This document shows positions 33,922 through 43,566 of a DNA stretch of 64,000 bases, piece after piece. This stretch comes from Weeksellaceae bacterium. GTDB lineage: Bacteria > Bacteroidota > Bacteroidia > Flavobacteriales > Weeksellaceae. The position numbers and the translations under genes are program-made. Positions within the stretch are counted from its first letter, which is position 1. The number at the start of each line of letters is the position of its first letter. The stretch lies in NCBI GenBank assembly GCA_019459455.1, contig JAIBEX010000020.1, positions 248,001 to 312,000 on the forward strand. Reading direction: 5' to 3'. The notes under the pieces are model-generated. The model worked only from the letters and a program-made list of their open reading frames with translations. It did no database searches and had not been told where the DNA came from.

Positions 33922-34932
33922 ATGAGAACGGCGAAATATTTTAGGCATATTTTAGAATTCAAAAGGCCCGGAGGTACTTCCAGGGGCGTTCTAAGCACCA
34001 AAGAAACCTATATCCTCGAAATTTATGAAGAGAAGCGGAAAGGAATTGGCGAATGCGGAATTTTTCGGGGGTTAAGTTATGATGATGTGCCGGAATATGA
34101 TGACAAACTGAAATGGCTTTGCCTTCACATCAATGAAGATGTGGGATTCCTGAAAGAAGAACTGCGGCATTTTCCCTCCATTTGGTTTGGTTATGAGCAG
34201 GCCTCGCGAAACCTGGAGTTCGGCGGAGACCTTTATTTTCAATCAGATTTTACCACAGGTAAACCTTCACTCAAGATTAACGGACTGATCTGGATGGGTG
34301 ATGCGGACTATATGCAGTCACAGATTTCCCTGAAACTGCAGCAGGGTTTTGACTGTATCAAACTCAAGATTGGGGTGAATTGGGGGGCAGAACGGGAGGT
34401 TCTTACCAAATTGCGGCAGCGTTTTCCGAAAGAGCAACTTGAGCTCCGTGTTGACGCTAACGGTGCGTTCTCTTTCGACGATGCAAAGGGAGTGTTGGAA
34501 CAGTTGGCAGAACTGGATATTCATTCCATTGAGCAGCCGCTAAAAGCAGGAAACATTGTGCAGATGGCTCACCTTTGCAGGTTTTCACCTACACCCATTG
34601 CTCTGGACGAGGAACTGATTGGGATTACAGACAGTCATGAAAAACAGGCACTCTTAGAAGCAATCAGGCCTCAGTATATCATCCTGAAACCTTCTTTAGT
34701 AGGTGGATTCTCAGGGTCTGATGAATGGATTGCACTGGCTGAAGTCCTTGGAATCGGGTGGTGGATTACTTCGGCACTGGAGAGCAATATCGGACTCAAC
34801 GCCATCGCACAGTACACGTACACAAAAAATAATCCGATGCCGCAGGGATTGGGTACCGGCAGCCTGTTTACGAACAATTTTGAAAGCCGTTTAAAGTTAG
34901 AGGGTGATCAGCTGTACTTCATAAAGAGTTAA
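33922..34932 (+). CDS. menC: o-Succinylbenzoate synthase (MenC), enolase superfamily
   Basis: 336 residues from the ATG at 33922, chosen because MRTAKYFRHILEFKRPGGTSRG matches the usual start; an ATG at 33880 would read through a palindrome. Enolase-superfamily residues are K147-x-K149 (IKLKIG), metal ligands D178 (VDANGAF), E204 (SIEQP) and D229 (ALDEEL), and K256 (LKPSLVGG). It dehydrates SHCHC to o-succinylbenzoate in menaquinone synthesis. The related dipeptide epimerases share the fold, but the SIEQP and LKPSLVGG blocks and an isochorismate synthase elsewhere in the window favour MenC. It ends one base before a convergent gene. Confidence 0.88.
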   Translation: MRTAKYFRHILEFKRPGGTSRGVLSTKETYILEIYEEKRKGIGECGIFRGLSYDDVPEYDDKLKWLCLHINEDVGFLKEELRHFPSIWFGYEQASRNLEFGGDLYFQSDFTTGKPSLKINGLIWMGDADYMQSQISLKLQQGFDCIKLKIGVNWGAEREVLTKLRQRFPKEQLELRVDANGAFSFDDAKGVLEQLAELDIHSIEQPLKAGNIVQMAHLCRFSPTPIALDEELIGITDSHEKQALLEAIRPQYIILKPSLVGGFSGSDEWIALAEVLGIGWWITSALESNIGLNAIAQYTYTKNNPMPQGLGTGSLFTNNFESRLKLEGDQLYFIKS

Positions 34933-34933
34933 C

Positions 34934-35410
34934 TTATTTCTTCTCCTCTTCTTCATAAACATCACATTTTATCTTTCTGATGTTCCATCCCTTTAATGAC
35001 TTATCCCAAAAGAAACTGTAGCAATTTCCTGTTTTTATGGAGTAGGCAAGTTCCGTTTTTTTTGTTTTGATGACGAAATTGACCCAATAATCATTCAGTA
35101 TTCCGGCCCAGACACCCTTAGGTTCCGTCTGGTCCATTCTCATAAGGTCGTTGGTGCCGATGGCAAAATGGATGGGAACATCGTAAGGATTTACGATGTT
35201 GATTGAATATTCGCTCGCCGAGGTTGCCGGTAACTGCATCTTTTTAAAATTAAGGTCCTGCGCTCCCTGCCCGCTGTTTTCTATTTTAGAGGACTGGATT
35301 TTGTTGAGCTTCAGTGCAATTGGGCGGATTGGATTTTTGGTCTCAATCTTTAACTGTGGAAAAAAAAGCACAGGCAGACAAATTAAAAAGATGAATACAG
35401 AATCTTTCAT
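34934..35410 (-). CDS. Exported protein of unknown function
   Basis: 158 residues from the ATG at 35410, which starts a signal sequence (MKDSVFIFLICLPVLFFPQ); an ATG five codons earlier is possible. The mature part is beta-rich with several Trp/Phe (FVIKTKK, GNCYSFFWDKSLKGWNI) and an acidic-basic C-terminus (YEEEEKK). No family is recognised. It is convergent with menC, one base apart, with no visible terminator between them. Confidence 0.7.
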   Translation of the reverse strand: MKDSVFIFLICLPVLFFPQLKIETKNPIRPIALKLNKIQSSKIENSGQGAQDLNFKKMQLPATSASEYSINIVNPYDVPIHFAIGTNDLMRMDQTEPKGVWAGILNDYWVNFVIKTKKTELAYSIKTGNCYSFFWDKSLKGWNIRKIKCDVYEEEEKK

Positions 35411-35523
35411 TTTTTTCGATAACATGATGAATGAGGTCTTAGATTTAAAATAATGGAAAAATAGTAATTTTATTGTTCCGGTGTAGTGTTAGTGGAATTC
35501 TGCTTGATGAACGATGTATGAAT

Positions 35524-36345
35524 TTATGTAGTATATCTGCTCTTTCTCACCAGTTGACGGTTAATGATTAATGTCTTAACGAAAGCCGGCAAGAATTTGT
35601 TGATATGGTAAAAGGATTTGTTAATCAGTCCTGGGATGATGATGGTTTCATTGTTAAACATGGAGTCTATTGCAACCTTTGCCAGCTTTTCGGGTTCAAA
35701 AACGGATTTCTTAGCGATACCTTTCAGCTCCGAAATGACCATCCTGCTGTTCATATTACTGTTAACTCCTCCCGGGCAGAGAAGAACCACTTTTATTCCA
35801 CAGGGTTCAAGCTCGTACCGCAGCGATTTGCTGAATGAATGGATGAATGCTTTTGATGCCACGTAACTCACTTTTTCCGGTATGCAGAAAAAACCGCCCA
35901 AACTTCCCATATTGAGGATATAGGAAGGCCCCGATGATTTCAGGTTGTCAATCATCAGCCTCGTAAGAATCACAGCGTTTACCACGTTCACCATGAGCTG
36001 TCGTTTATAAAACTCAATGTCAATCTTTTCAAATATTTCTTTTGATCCTATGCCTGCATTATTTATGAGAATATTTACACTGAACTCATTTTCAGTCACC
36101 CATTGGTGGATTTCTGCCGGCGCATTTCCTTCTGACAGGTCTACTCCAAGCGTATGACAACTTACCCCATAACGGTCCTCAATCTGCTTTTTAAAATGTT
36201 CAAGGTTTTCGTCCTGCAGGGCAACTATAAGAATTGAATGGCCCCGCGAAGCAAGTTCGCAGGCAAAAGCAGCACCGATACCCGAACTTCCGCCCGTGAT
36301 TAGTGCAAACTTTTTTTCCTTTTTATTGACTGGAGATGCTGTCAT
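35524..36345 (-). CDS. Short-chain dehydrogenase/reductase
   Basis: 273 residues from the ATG at 36345, although an ATG at 36369 is open. Classical SDR features are TGGSSGIG (17-24), NNAGIG (95-100), catalytic S148 and Y161-x3-K165 (YVASK). The length and the C-terminal region (IIPGLINKSFYHINKFLPAF) fit the group annotated as SDR acting on lipids or long acyl substrates, but the substrate is unknown. Its start overlaps the end of the epimerase-like gene upstream by 23 bases, so translation is coupled. Confidence 0.87.
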   Translation of the reverse strand: MTASPVNKKEKKFALITGGSSGIGAAFACELASRGHSILIVALQDENLEHFKKQIEDRYGVSCHTLGVDLSEGNAPAEIHQWVTENEFSVNILINNAGIGSKEIFEKIDIEFYKRQLMVNVVNAVILTRLMIDNLKSSGPSYILNMGSLGGFFCIPEKVSYVASKAFIHSFSKSLRYELEPCGIKVVLLCPGGVNSNMNSRMVISELKGIAKKSVFEPEKLAKVAIDSMFNNETIIIPGLINKSFYHINKFLPAFVKTLIINRQLVRKSRYTT

Positions 36346-37303
36346 ACGTTTGCTTAATTCCCTGTTCAAAATTTCTGTACGTGTAGCCCAGTTCTTTTTG
36401 TGCCTTGGAGCAGTCCAGTGCGTAATTGTAACTGTATTTTTTTATCCATTTTGGTGTAATCATGGGTGGCTGTCCTGTTATTTTTTCCCGCAGGTTCATA
36501 AGATGTCCGGCCAGCATCATGAGTGGCAGCGGTATGTGAAACAGGGGGTAGTTTTTTCCGGTGACCTTTTTAATGATGTCAAAAAACTCGTCGTAGGAAA
36601 GGTTTTCGCCGGAAAGGATATATCGTTCCCCGGGTTTACCGTGTTTCATTGCCAGCAAATGACCTTTTGCAACATCTTCTACATGAACGTAACTTCCTAT
36701 TCCTTTTCCGTTGCCGGGAATGATGTTCCATTTTCCCGCAGCATACATTTTCAGCAGCCTCGTTAAGGAATTGCTTTCCGTATCCACGCCCGGCCCATAG
36801 ACCCTTGGCGGATTCACTGTCACGATATTCATGTTTTTTTCAGCAACATATCTCAGGCAAAGTTCTTCCGCCATCGTTTTAGAATCCTCATACTCATTCA
36901 TGACCTCTCCAATCCGGGTGTCATGCTCCGCGACGGGAGTGCGATGTGAGGGCCCCAGGACTCCTGCGGTAGAAGTGAATACGATCTTTTCAACATTATT
37001 TCTGAAAGCGGCATCGAGGAGCCCCTGTACAGCGTGAAGGTTCATTTCGTAGTAGACTGCAGGGTCCTTGGCCCACGGCTTCGCATAGGCGGCCAAATGA
37101 TAAACCTGATTGCAGCCGGCAATTGCAATTTCAATAACCTTCTCATCGGTAAGGTCTCCCTTATATAATTTGAGATTGGGGTGATCATTTTCCATCTTTT
37201 CAGGATTCCTGCAAAGTGCATGTAACGTGTGGCCTTCCTGCAGCAGGAGGTCTTTTACATAGCTGCCAATATATCCTGTGGCTCCTGTAAGAAAGATTTT
37301 CAT
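36323..37303 (-). CDS. NAD-dependent epimerase/dehydratase family protein (extended SDR)
   Basis: 326 residues. Cofactor motif TGATGYIG (6-13), then STAG catalytic region (111-114) and Y138-x3-K142 (YEDSK). The sequence resembles dihydroflavonol-4-reductase/HpnA-like extended SDRs (VYHLAAYAKPW, NPPRVYGPG). It likely reduces or oxidises a hydroxyl group on a bulky substrate. It forms a two-gene unit with the overlapping SDR downstream, suggesting consecutive steps on one metabolite. Confidence 0.87.
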   Translation of the reverse strand: MKIFLTGATGYIGSYVKDLLLQEGHTLHALCRNPEKMENDHPNLKLYKGDLTDEKVIEIAIAGCNQVYHLAAYAKPWAKDPAVYYEMNLHAVQGLLDAAFRNNVEKIVFTSTAGVLGPSHRTPVAEHDTRIGEVMNEYEDSKTMAEELCLRYVAEKNMNIVTVNPPRVYGPGVDTESNSLTRLLKMYAAGKWNIIPGNGKGIGSYVHVEDVAKGHLLAMKHGKPGERYILSGENLSYDEFFDIIKKVTGKNYPLFHIPLPLMMLAGHLMNLREKITGQPPMITPKWIKKYSYNYALDCSKAQKELGYTYRNFEQGIKQTYDSISSQ

Positions 37304-37506
37304 TTAAGATTCGCTCATTTTAAAGCTATAAAAGTAGGTAAAAATCCAATCTTCCTGTCAAAAAAATAGCTACAGCGTTAACTCACCAAAAAAAATTAAA
37401 CAGGAAGGCTTTTTTTATTGAGATTAGGCGACGCCGACCAATGTAAATGCATTCTTTGACGTGAATGTTAATGCACTCCCTGCTTTCACGAACTCTTTTA
37501 TTTACT

Positions 37507-37514
37507 TAAATTTG
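37507..37514 (+). promoter_or_regulatory. -7 element of glnS
   Basis: TAAATTTG, matching TAnnTTTG, 18 bases before the glnS ATG. No clear -33 TTG was seen at the usual distance. Confidence 0.4.
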
Positions 37515-37532
37515 CCCTTACATTCAATTTCC

Positions 37533-39206
37533 ATGGAAGAAGAAAAAAAACCACTCAACTTCATTGAGCAAATAATAGAAGAAGATTTGGCAAACGGCCT
37601 GCCACAGGATAAACTGCGATTCCGCTTTCCTCCGGAACCTAATGGCTATCTGCACATAGGTCATACCAAAGCCATCTGCATAAATTTCGGACTTGGCGAA
37701 AAATACGGTGCCCCGGTAAATCTTCGCTTTGATGACACAAACCCCGAAAAAGAAGAACAGGAATTTGTTGATGCTATAAAAGCGGACATTGACTGGCTGG
37801 GTTTTAAATATGATCAGGAACTGTATGCTTCAGATTATTTTGACCAGCTGTATGGTTGGGCAGTTCAAATGATTAAAGATGGCAAGGCATACGTGGATGA
37901 ACAGCCGTCGGAAGAAATTACTACGCAAAGAATGAATCCGTTTGAAGACGGAATAGAATCACCATACAGGAACAGACCTGTTGAGGAAAGTCTGGGTCTT
38001 TTCGAGAAGATGAAAAACGGGGAATTTGACGAAGGCGCAATGTCACTCCGCGCAAAAATAGACATGAAGTCGCCCAACATGAACATGCGGGATCCCGTGA
38101 TGTACCGAATCCTGAAGAGACCGCACCACAGAACCGGCGAAAAATGGAAGATCTACCCGATGTATGACTGGGCCCATGGCGAGTCCGACTATATTGAACA
38201 GATTTCACATTCCCTCTGTTCGCTGGAGTTTGAGAACCACAGACCACTCTACGACTGGTATCTGGACCAAGTGTACCAGGAAAATACTGTCAGGAACAAG
38301 CAAAGGGAATTTGCAAGGATGAATGTATCTTACATGATCACCTCCAAAAGAAAACTGCAGCGGCTGGTGGCCGAAAATGCGGTGACAGGATGGGATGATC
38401 CGCGGATGCCCACGATTTCAGGAATGCGGAGACTTGGTTTTACCGCTGCAGCGATCAAAAATTTTATTGAAAGGGTAGGTGTAGCGAAGAGGGAGAACCT
38501 TATTGACATCCAGCTTCTGGAATTTTCAGTACGTGAAGACCTGAATAAGATTGCGACCCGCGTAATGTCGGTTATTGATCCCGTGAAACTGGTGATTGAA
38601 AACTATCCCGAAAATGAAGAGGAGTGGCTGGAAACCGAAAACAATCCTGAGGATGACAACGCCGGTATCAGAGAAGTTCCTTTCTCCAGGGAGCTTTATA
38701 TTGAACGGGAGGATTTCCAGGAAGAAGCCAACAAAAAATTCTTCAGGCTTAAACTTGGAGGGGAAGTGCGCCTTAAATCTGCATACATTATAAAGGCAGA
38801 ACGCGTGGAGAAAGACGCAAACGGAGAGATCACCACAATTTACGCCAGCTATGACCCGAAAAGCAAGTCCGGAAGCGGCACAGAAGAGAGTTTAAGAAAG
38901 GTAAAAGGCACGCTTCACTGGGTTTCTGCGAAGCATGCGCTGCCCGTAGAGGTGCGGATATACGACCGCCTCTTCACTACGCCACAGCCCGACGCTGAGA
39001 AAGAAACGGACTTTATGGAATTCATTAATCCTGAAAGTTTGAAGTTGGTGCAGGGATTTGCCGAGCCAAGTCTGAAGGAGGCGGAAGTAGGCCAACCCTA
39101 TCAGTTCCAAAGGATCGGGTATTTCACAAAAGACCGTGATTCCACAACGGAAAAATTGGTTTTTAACAGAACAGTAACACTTAAGGACGGATATAAACCG
39201 GACTGA
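37533..39206 (+). CDS. glnS: Glutaminyl-tRNA synthetase
   Basis: 557 residues from the ATG at 37533; the frame is open 24 codons upstream but that extension contains the promoter. Class I signatures are PPEPNGYLHIGHTKAICINF (HIGH) and ITSKRKL (KMSKS equivalent). The GlnRS-specific beta-barrel anticodon domain forms the C-terminal 200 residues. It attaches glutamine to tRNA-Gln directly, so the organism need not rely on the GatCAB route for Gln. A single-gene unit with a perfect terminator. Confidence 0.97.
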   Translation: MEEEKKPLNFIEQIIEEDLANGLPQDKLRFRFPPEPNGYLHIGHTKAICINFGLGEKYGAPVNLRFDDTNPEKEEQEFVDAIKADIDWLGFKYDQELYASDYFDQLYGWAVQMIKDGKAYVDEQPSEEITTQRMNPFEDGIESPYRNRPVEESLGLFEKMKNGEFDEGAMSLRAKIDMKSPNMNMRDPVMYRILKRPHHRTGEKWKIYPMYDWAHGESDYIEQISHSLCSLEFENHRPLYDWYLDQVYQENTVRNKQREFARMNVSYMITSKRKLQRLVAENAVTGWDDPRMPTISGMRRLGFTAAAIKNFIERVGVAKRENLIDIQLLEFSVREDLNKIATRVMSVIDPVKLVIENYPENEEEWLETENNPEDDNAGIREVPFSRELYIEREDFQEEANKKFFRLKLGGEVRLKSAYIIKAERVEKDANGEITTIYASYDPKSKSGSGTEESLRKVKGTLHWVSAKHALPVEVRIYDRLFTTPQPDAEKETDFMEFINPESLKLVQGFAEPSLKEAEVGQPYQFQRIGYFTKDRDSTTEKLVFNRTVTLKDGYKPD

Positions 39207-39213
39207 TTATAGG

Positions 39214-39247
39214 AAAAGAAACTCCGGGAATTCCCGGAGTTTCTTTT
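39214..39247. terminator. Perfect 34-base palindromic terminator after glnS
   Basis: AAAAGAAACTCCGGGAA is followed directly by its exact reverse complement TTCCCGGAGTTTCTTTT. It is A-rich before and T-rich after, so it works in both directions. Confidence 0.85.
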
Positions 39248-39479
39248 AAACGGTCCCTTTAACAAAAAGTTGTTGCCGTATTTTTCTAAAGATCAGCCTG
39301 TAACTGATCATGATTTTGGAGTACATAGGTTTTTTCATTTTTCATGTTTTTTGTGTGCATAAATATAGTAAATTACTGGCAAATGTATGTTACAGCGATT
39401 TTAATTGTTTGTATACTGAAGATGAACGATCATACTAACGTGTGAACCCTTTATAACAGGTGATATTTTTATAAATACC

Positions 39480-41507
39480 ATGATTTTCAAAACCTTTTTC
39501 TTATTTTTTAGTATTTCACTGTTTGCGCAGGAAAAGGATTCTGCAATGCTTATTTCCGAAGTCGAAATCGACGCGCACCGGAAATCCACGAAGGTTCTGA
39601 CCTCCACCAAGTCCGTTTCGGTCGCAAATTCAAACTTCCTTTTACAAAATGCCTCGGACCGGCTGCTGGAATCCGTAAATCTCTTACCGGGGGCAAAAAT
39701 GGAGGAGCGGTCACCCGGAAGCTACCGCTTTTCGGTTCGCGGCAGCACCTTAAGGTCTCCTTTTGGGGTCCGTAATGTAAAGATTTATCTGGATGATTTT
39801 ATACTTACCGATGCCTCGGGCAACACCTATCTAAATGTACTGGACCCGGAAATAATTGGCAGTATTGAAGTATATAAAGGTCCGGAAGGGGGCGAATTCG
39901 GTGCTGTGACGGGTGGGACCGTACAGTTGCATACACGGAATTCGGACGAAATGAGTTTTGGAATTTCAGGCACCTCATTTAACGGGTACAAAGGAAAGAT
40001 GAGGTATGCAGATCATGTTGGAGAACATAAGTTGCAGGCCTATTCCAGTTACCAGACAACCGATTCATACCGGAAACAGTCGGCTTTGGAAAGACAAATA
40101 CTATTTTTGAAAGACCGCTTCAGATATTCGGAGAAAGGAGAGGTCGGTTTTCTCTTTTTGAATTCAAATATGCACTACGAAACGCCTGGGGGTCTTACCC
40201 TTGCTCAGATGCAGGCAGATTCACGTCAGGCACGGCCTAAGACCCCTGTGTTGCCCGGGGCGCAGGAGCAGCAGGCCGGAATTTACAACCGCATGGTTTT
40301 GGGGGGCATTTCCCATATTTATGAATTCGTACCACATTTAAGTCATTTTATGTCGGTACAGGGCAGTTACAACGATTTTAAAAACCCGTTCATTACGAAC
40401 TTTGAGCAGCGTTACGAACGAAATTTTGCTGTTAGGACCCATCTTAATTTTGAGAAATGGAGCGGTGAAAATTTTTATCAGACCAGGGTTGGCTTCGAAG
40501 CAGGAATGAACCGTTCACGGATACGGAACTTTGAGAATAATGGCGGTGTACCCGGGAATTCTCAGAACCATGATGACCTTTTCGCAGAAAGTGGCTATCT
40601 GTTTCTTGCCCAGAAAGCGGAACTCTCAGACCGCTTCTTCATTGACGGGTCAGTAAGTCTGAATATGATGAAGTACCGCTGGAACCGTTCTTTCCCAAAT
40701 GATTTTTCCGGGACAAAAACGCTGGAAAGAGAAGTGCTTCCAGGTTTTGCAGTTTCCTATTTACTTGCACAGGGGCTTTCAGTACGGGGTAAGATTAGCA
40801 AAGGGAATTCTGCACCGACAATGGAAGAGTTGCGGTCTTCCACCCAGGAGATCAATGAAAATCTGTCTCCGGAATACGGCTGGAGCCGGGAAGTAGGTTT
40901 CCGCAAGCAGTTCGGTAATTTCCTGTATCTGGAAGCCAGTCTTTTCGATTTCCGGCTGAAGCAAGCAATCGTGCGAAGGCAGACAGAAGAAGGGCAGGAA
41001 TATTTCGTGAATGCTGGGGAAACTGTACAGCGGGGAATAGAGGCCGTGGCGGAAACCAAAGTTTTCATTTTCAGCAATCCCGTCCTGAAATCGCTTAAAT
41101 TTTGGTTTTCAGGGAGTTTTTATGATTTCAAATTTAAAGAGTACAGGCAAAATGAGAATGACTATTCCGGAAACCGGCTTACCGGAGTTCCTAAAACTTC
41201 TTTGCAAAGCCTTATAAATCTGAAGTTCGGCAACGGCATCGGTCTGGATCTCACCCATTTCTATATTTCGGAAATATCGCTTAACGACAGTAATTCGGTC
41301 ACCGCTGAACCTTCACTTGTGGGGAATGTAACGCTGCGCTATCCTTTGATAACACGTGATTTTAAAGTGGATTTCAGTGTCAGTATCATCAATGTGTATG
41401 ACGCCAAATACAGTCTGGGTCATGATATTAACGCGTTTGGAAACCGATTTTACAATCCTGCAGCGGGCAGGAATGTGATGGCAGGTGCAAATTTTTACAT
41501 CAAATAA
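39480..41507 (+). CDS. TonB-dependent outer-membrane receptor
   Basis: 675 residues. A signal peptide (1-16, SLFAQ) is followed by a TonB-box-like stretch and a plug domain (about 35-150: GAKMEERSPGSYRFSVRGST, DPEIIGSIEVYKGPEGGEFG). A 22-strand type barrel ends ...NPAAGRNVMAGANFYIK. There is no N-terminal carboxypeptidase-like domain and no SusD partner, so it is a classical siderophore/vitamin-type receptor rather than a SusC. The substrate is unknown. A lipoprotein gene starts 35 bases downstream and may be functionally paired. Confidence 0.92.
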   Translation: MIFKTFFLFFSISLFAQEKDSAMLISEVEIDAHRKSTKVLTSTKSVSVANSNFLLQNASDRLLESVNLLPGAKMEERSPGSYRFSVRGSTLRSPFGVRNVKIYLDDFILTDASGNTYLNVLDPEIIGSIEVYKGPEGGEFGAVTGGTVQLHTRNSDEMSFGISGTSFNGYKGKMRYADHVGEHKLQAYSSYQTTDSYRKQSALERQILFLKDRFRYSEKGEVGFLFLNSNMHYETPGGLTLAQMQADSRQARPKTPVLPGAQEQQAGIYNRMVLGGISHIYEFVPHLSHFMSVQGSYNDFKNPFITNFEQRYERNFAVRTHLNFEKWSGENFYQTRVGFEAGMNRSRIRNFENNGGVPGNSQNHDDLFAESGYLFLAQKAELSDRFFIDGSVSLNMMKYRWNRSFPNDFSGTKTLEREVLPGFAVSYLLAQGLSVRGKISKGNSAPTMEELRSSTQEINENLSPEYGWSREVGFRKQFGNFLYLEASLFDFRLKQAIVRRQTEEGQEYFVNAGETVQRGIEAVAETKVFIFSNPVLKSLKFWFSGSFYDFKFKEYRQNENDYSGNRLTGVPKTSLQSLINLKFGNGIGLDLTHFYISEISLNDSNSVTAEPSLVGNVTLRYPLITRDFKVDFSVSIINVYDAKYSLGHDINAFGNRFYNPAAGRNVMAGANFYIK

Positions 41508-41542
41508 TTTCCAAATGCGACGATTTTTGCATTCCTTAAATC

Positions 41543-42190
41543 ATGAAAAAAATTATATTTCTTGTTTTAGGCTTTTTACTCAATTCCTGCACAAAGGAAA
41601 ATTCCAGAGTCGTGCAGAAACAGGATTCCCAAATACAGAAGCCTGATTCTGTTCTGGTTGAACGTAAAGACACTGTACAGCACAGCCTGACCAAAGAAGA
41701 AACCCTCAAAAAGTTAAACGACGGTATTCTGAAGGCCTTGAAGGCGAAGGATTACCGGTCACTCGCGGATAATATTCATCCGGAAAAAGGGGTGCGTTTT
41801 TCCATGTATGGCTATGTAAACCCTGCGCGGGACAAGAAGTTCAGCCTGTCTGATTTTCGGAAATATGTTTACAGCAATACGAAGTTTACCTTTGGGGGAA
41901 GAGACGGTAGCGGTGACATTTACGTCGTCACCATTAAGGATTACCTCGCAAAATGGGTTTTTAAAAGGGATTTTACGAAAGGTCAGTATTTGCTGAATCA
42001 TTTCCGGGGAGAAGGGAACTCACTGAATAACCTTAAAGAAATCTATCCTGGAGCCTATTTTACTGAAAATTACATTGCCGGAAGTGAAAAGTACAGCGGC
42101 ATGGACTGGAATGCGTTACGGCTTGTTTTTGAAGAATTCAACGGGAGATACTACCTGATTGCCGTCGTAAATGATGAGTGGACGATTTAA
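41543..42190 (+). CDS. Lipoprotein of unknown function
   Basis: 215 residues with a lipoprotein signal (MKKIIFLVLGFLLNSC; lipobox LLNSC, lipidated Cys16). A Lys/Gln/Asp-rich linker (17-50) leads to a globular domain of about 160 residues (KLNDGILKALKAKDYRSLADNIHPEKG...RYYLIAVVNDEWTI) that looks like an NTF2/SnoaL-like cone domain. No family name is certain. Probably co-transcribed with the TonB-dependent receptor just upstream and convergent with the glycosyltransferase downstream. Confidence 0.8.
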   Translation: MKKIIFLVLGFLLNSCTKENSRVVQKQDSQIQKPDSVLVERKDTVQHSLTKEETLKKLNDGILKALKAKDYRSLADNIHPEKGVRFSMYGYVNPARDKKFSLSDFRKYVYSNTKFTFGGRDGSGDIYVVTIKDYLAKWVFKRDFTKGQYLLNHFRGEGNSLNNLKEIYPGAYFTENYIAGSEKYSGMDWNALRLVFEEFNGRYYLIAVVNDEWTI

Positions 42191-42220
42191 AAACCGCTAT
42201 AATTACTCTACGCGAAATGC

Positions 42221-43498
42221 TTATAATATTTCTGCAAGTTTGCCGGTCAGGAATTTTCTTGAATATTGAGTGATGTCCCTTTTCCCATTCGTAAGATTTC
42301 CTTCTTTCCAGTTGCGGAACTGTTCCAGCATATAAGCTTTCAACTCGTCCTCATCTTCATAGGAAAAGTGTTGACCTGCGCCGGTTTCTTCCAGTATCCT
42401 TTTCACATCGCTCTGTGGCGGTCCGAAGGAAAGAATCTGCCTGCCTGTTGCCAGATATTCAAAAATTTTTCCCGGAATGATACCCTGTGAGTTCTCATCG
42501 GGAAAATTGGTAATGAGCAGCAGATCGGAAGTGTGCATTTCAGTCTGCGCAGCTCTGTGGTTCAGATATCCGAGGTTGCGCACAGAATTTTTAAGTTCAA
42601 GATCCTTGATATGATGCAGGATCCGGTCGTCTATCCGGCCAACAAACTTCAGTTCAAAGTTATTTCTGAATTCACTGTTATGATGAATGAGACGATCAAG
42701 TACCTTCCAAAGGAGTTCCGGATTTCTGAGCTGCTCCAGCACACCGATATAACTTAGCGTGAATTTTCTGTTCCTGATTTTGGACTCTTCGGCATTAGAG
42801 TCGAAGCCGTTGGTGATACACACCGCATTCGCTCCTTTCTTCCGGAAGTTTTCCGCATCGGTAAAGCTGGTGGCCAGCGTGATATCTGCGCTGTTAAAAA
42901 CCTGATGTTCCAGTTTACGGTGTTTTTGGTCGGCAGTTTTGGAAAGTTTGAGGTGTTTGTAGTAAGAGATTTCTGTCCAGGGATCGCGGAAATCGGCAAT
43001 CCATTTCAGCCCCGGAAATTCTTTCTTCAGTTCGAGGCCAATTAAATGCAGGGAATGGGGTGGGCCGGTGGTGACAAAGGCATCGAAATGGTTTTCCTTC
43101 AGGTATTTCTTCAGATATTTTACCGAAGGCTTCACCCAGAACACGCGCGCGTCCGGAATGAAGAAATTTCCCCTTACCCAAATGGAAAGTTTCGACTTCC
43201 AGGTTTGGTTTTTGCCTACATCGAACTGTCCGGCCTTGAATTTCTTATTGTCCTTCCCAAAAAGTTCTGCCAAATGATAGGGTTCCCAGATTTTAGTTCT
43301 GACGATTTCCAGTCCGTCTGGTACCTCTTTAACCAGCGTTTCATCAACAATCGGATAACTGGGATTTTCAGGCGTAAAAATCGCGGGCGTCCAGCCGAAC
43401 TCCGGCAGATACTTCGCAAATTTTAACCAACGCTGTACTCCCGGACCCCCTGCAGGCGGCCAGTAATAGGTGATGATCAGTATTTTTTTGCTATCCAA
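42221..43498 (-). CDS. GT4-type glycosyltransferase
   Basis: 425 residues, GT-B fold. The N-terminal half begins KKILIITYYWPPAGGPGVQRW, and the C-terminal half contains ITNGFD, LSYIGVLEQLRNPELL and a donor-site region SQGIIPGKIFEYLATGR (the E of EYLATGR being the nucleotide-sugar ligand). It transfers a sugar from a nucleotide donor, probably in surface polysaccharide or glycoconjugate synthesis at the inner face of the inner membrane. The last gene of the minus-strand run, 68 bases after the YfhO gene. Confidence 0.88.
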   Translation of the reverse strand: MDSKKILIITYYWPPAGGPGVQRWLKFAKYLPEFGWTPAIFTPENPSYPIVDETLVKEVPDGLEIVRTKIWEPYHLAELFGKDNKKFKAGQFDVGKNQTWKSKLSIWVRGNFFIPDARVFWVKPSVKYLKKYLKENHFDAFVTTGPPHSLHLIGLELKKEFPGLKWIADFRDPWTEISYYKHLKLSKTADQKHRKLEHQVFNSADITLATSFTDAENFRKKGANAVCITNGFDSNAEESKIRNRKFTLSYIGVLEQLRNPELLWKVLDRLIHHNSEFRNNFELKFVGRIDDRILHHIKDLELKNSVRNLGYLNHRAAQTEMHTSDLLLITNFPDENSQGIIPGKIFEYLATGRQILSFGPPQSDVKRILEETGAGQHFSYEDEDELKAYMLEQFRNWKEGNLTNGKRDITQYSRKFLTGKLAEIL

Positions 43499-43566
43499 GT
43501 ATTTAAGATTTCAGCAATATTGCTACCTTGATGATTCCACAAAATAAAGACGAAACTTTGAGCTCA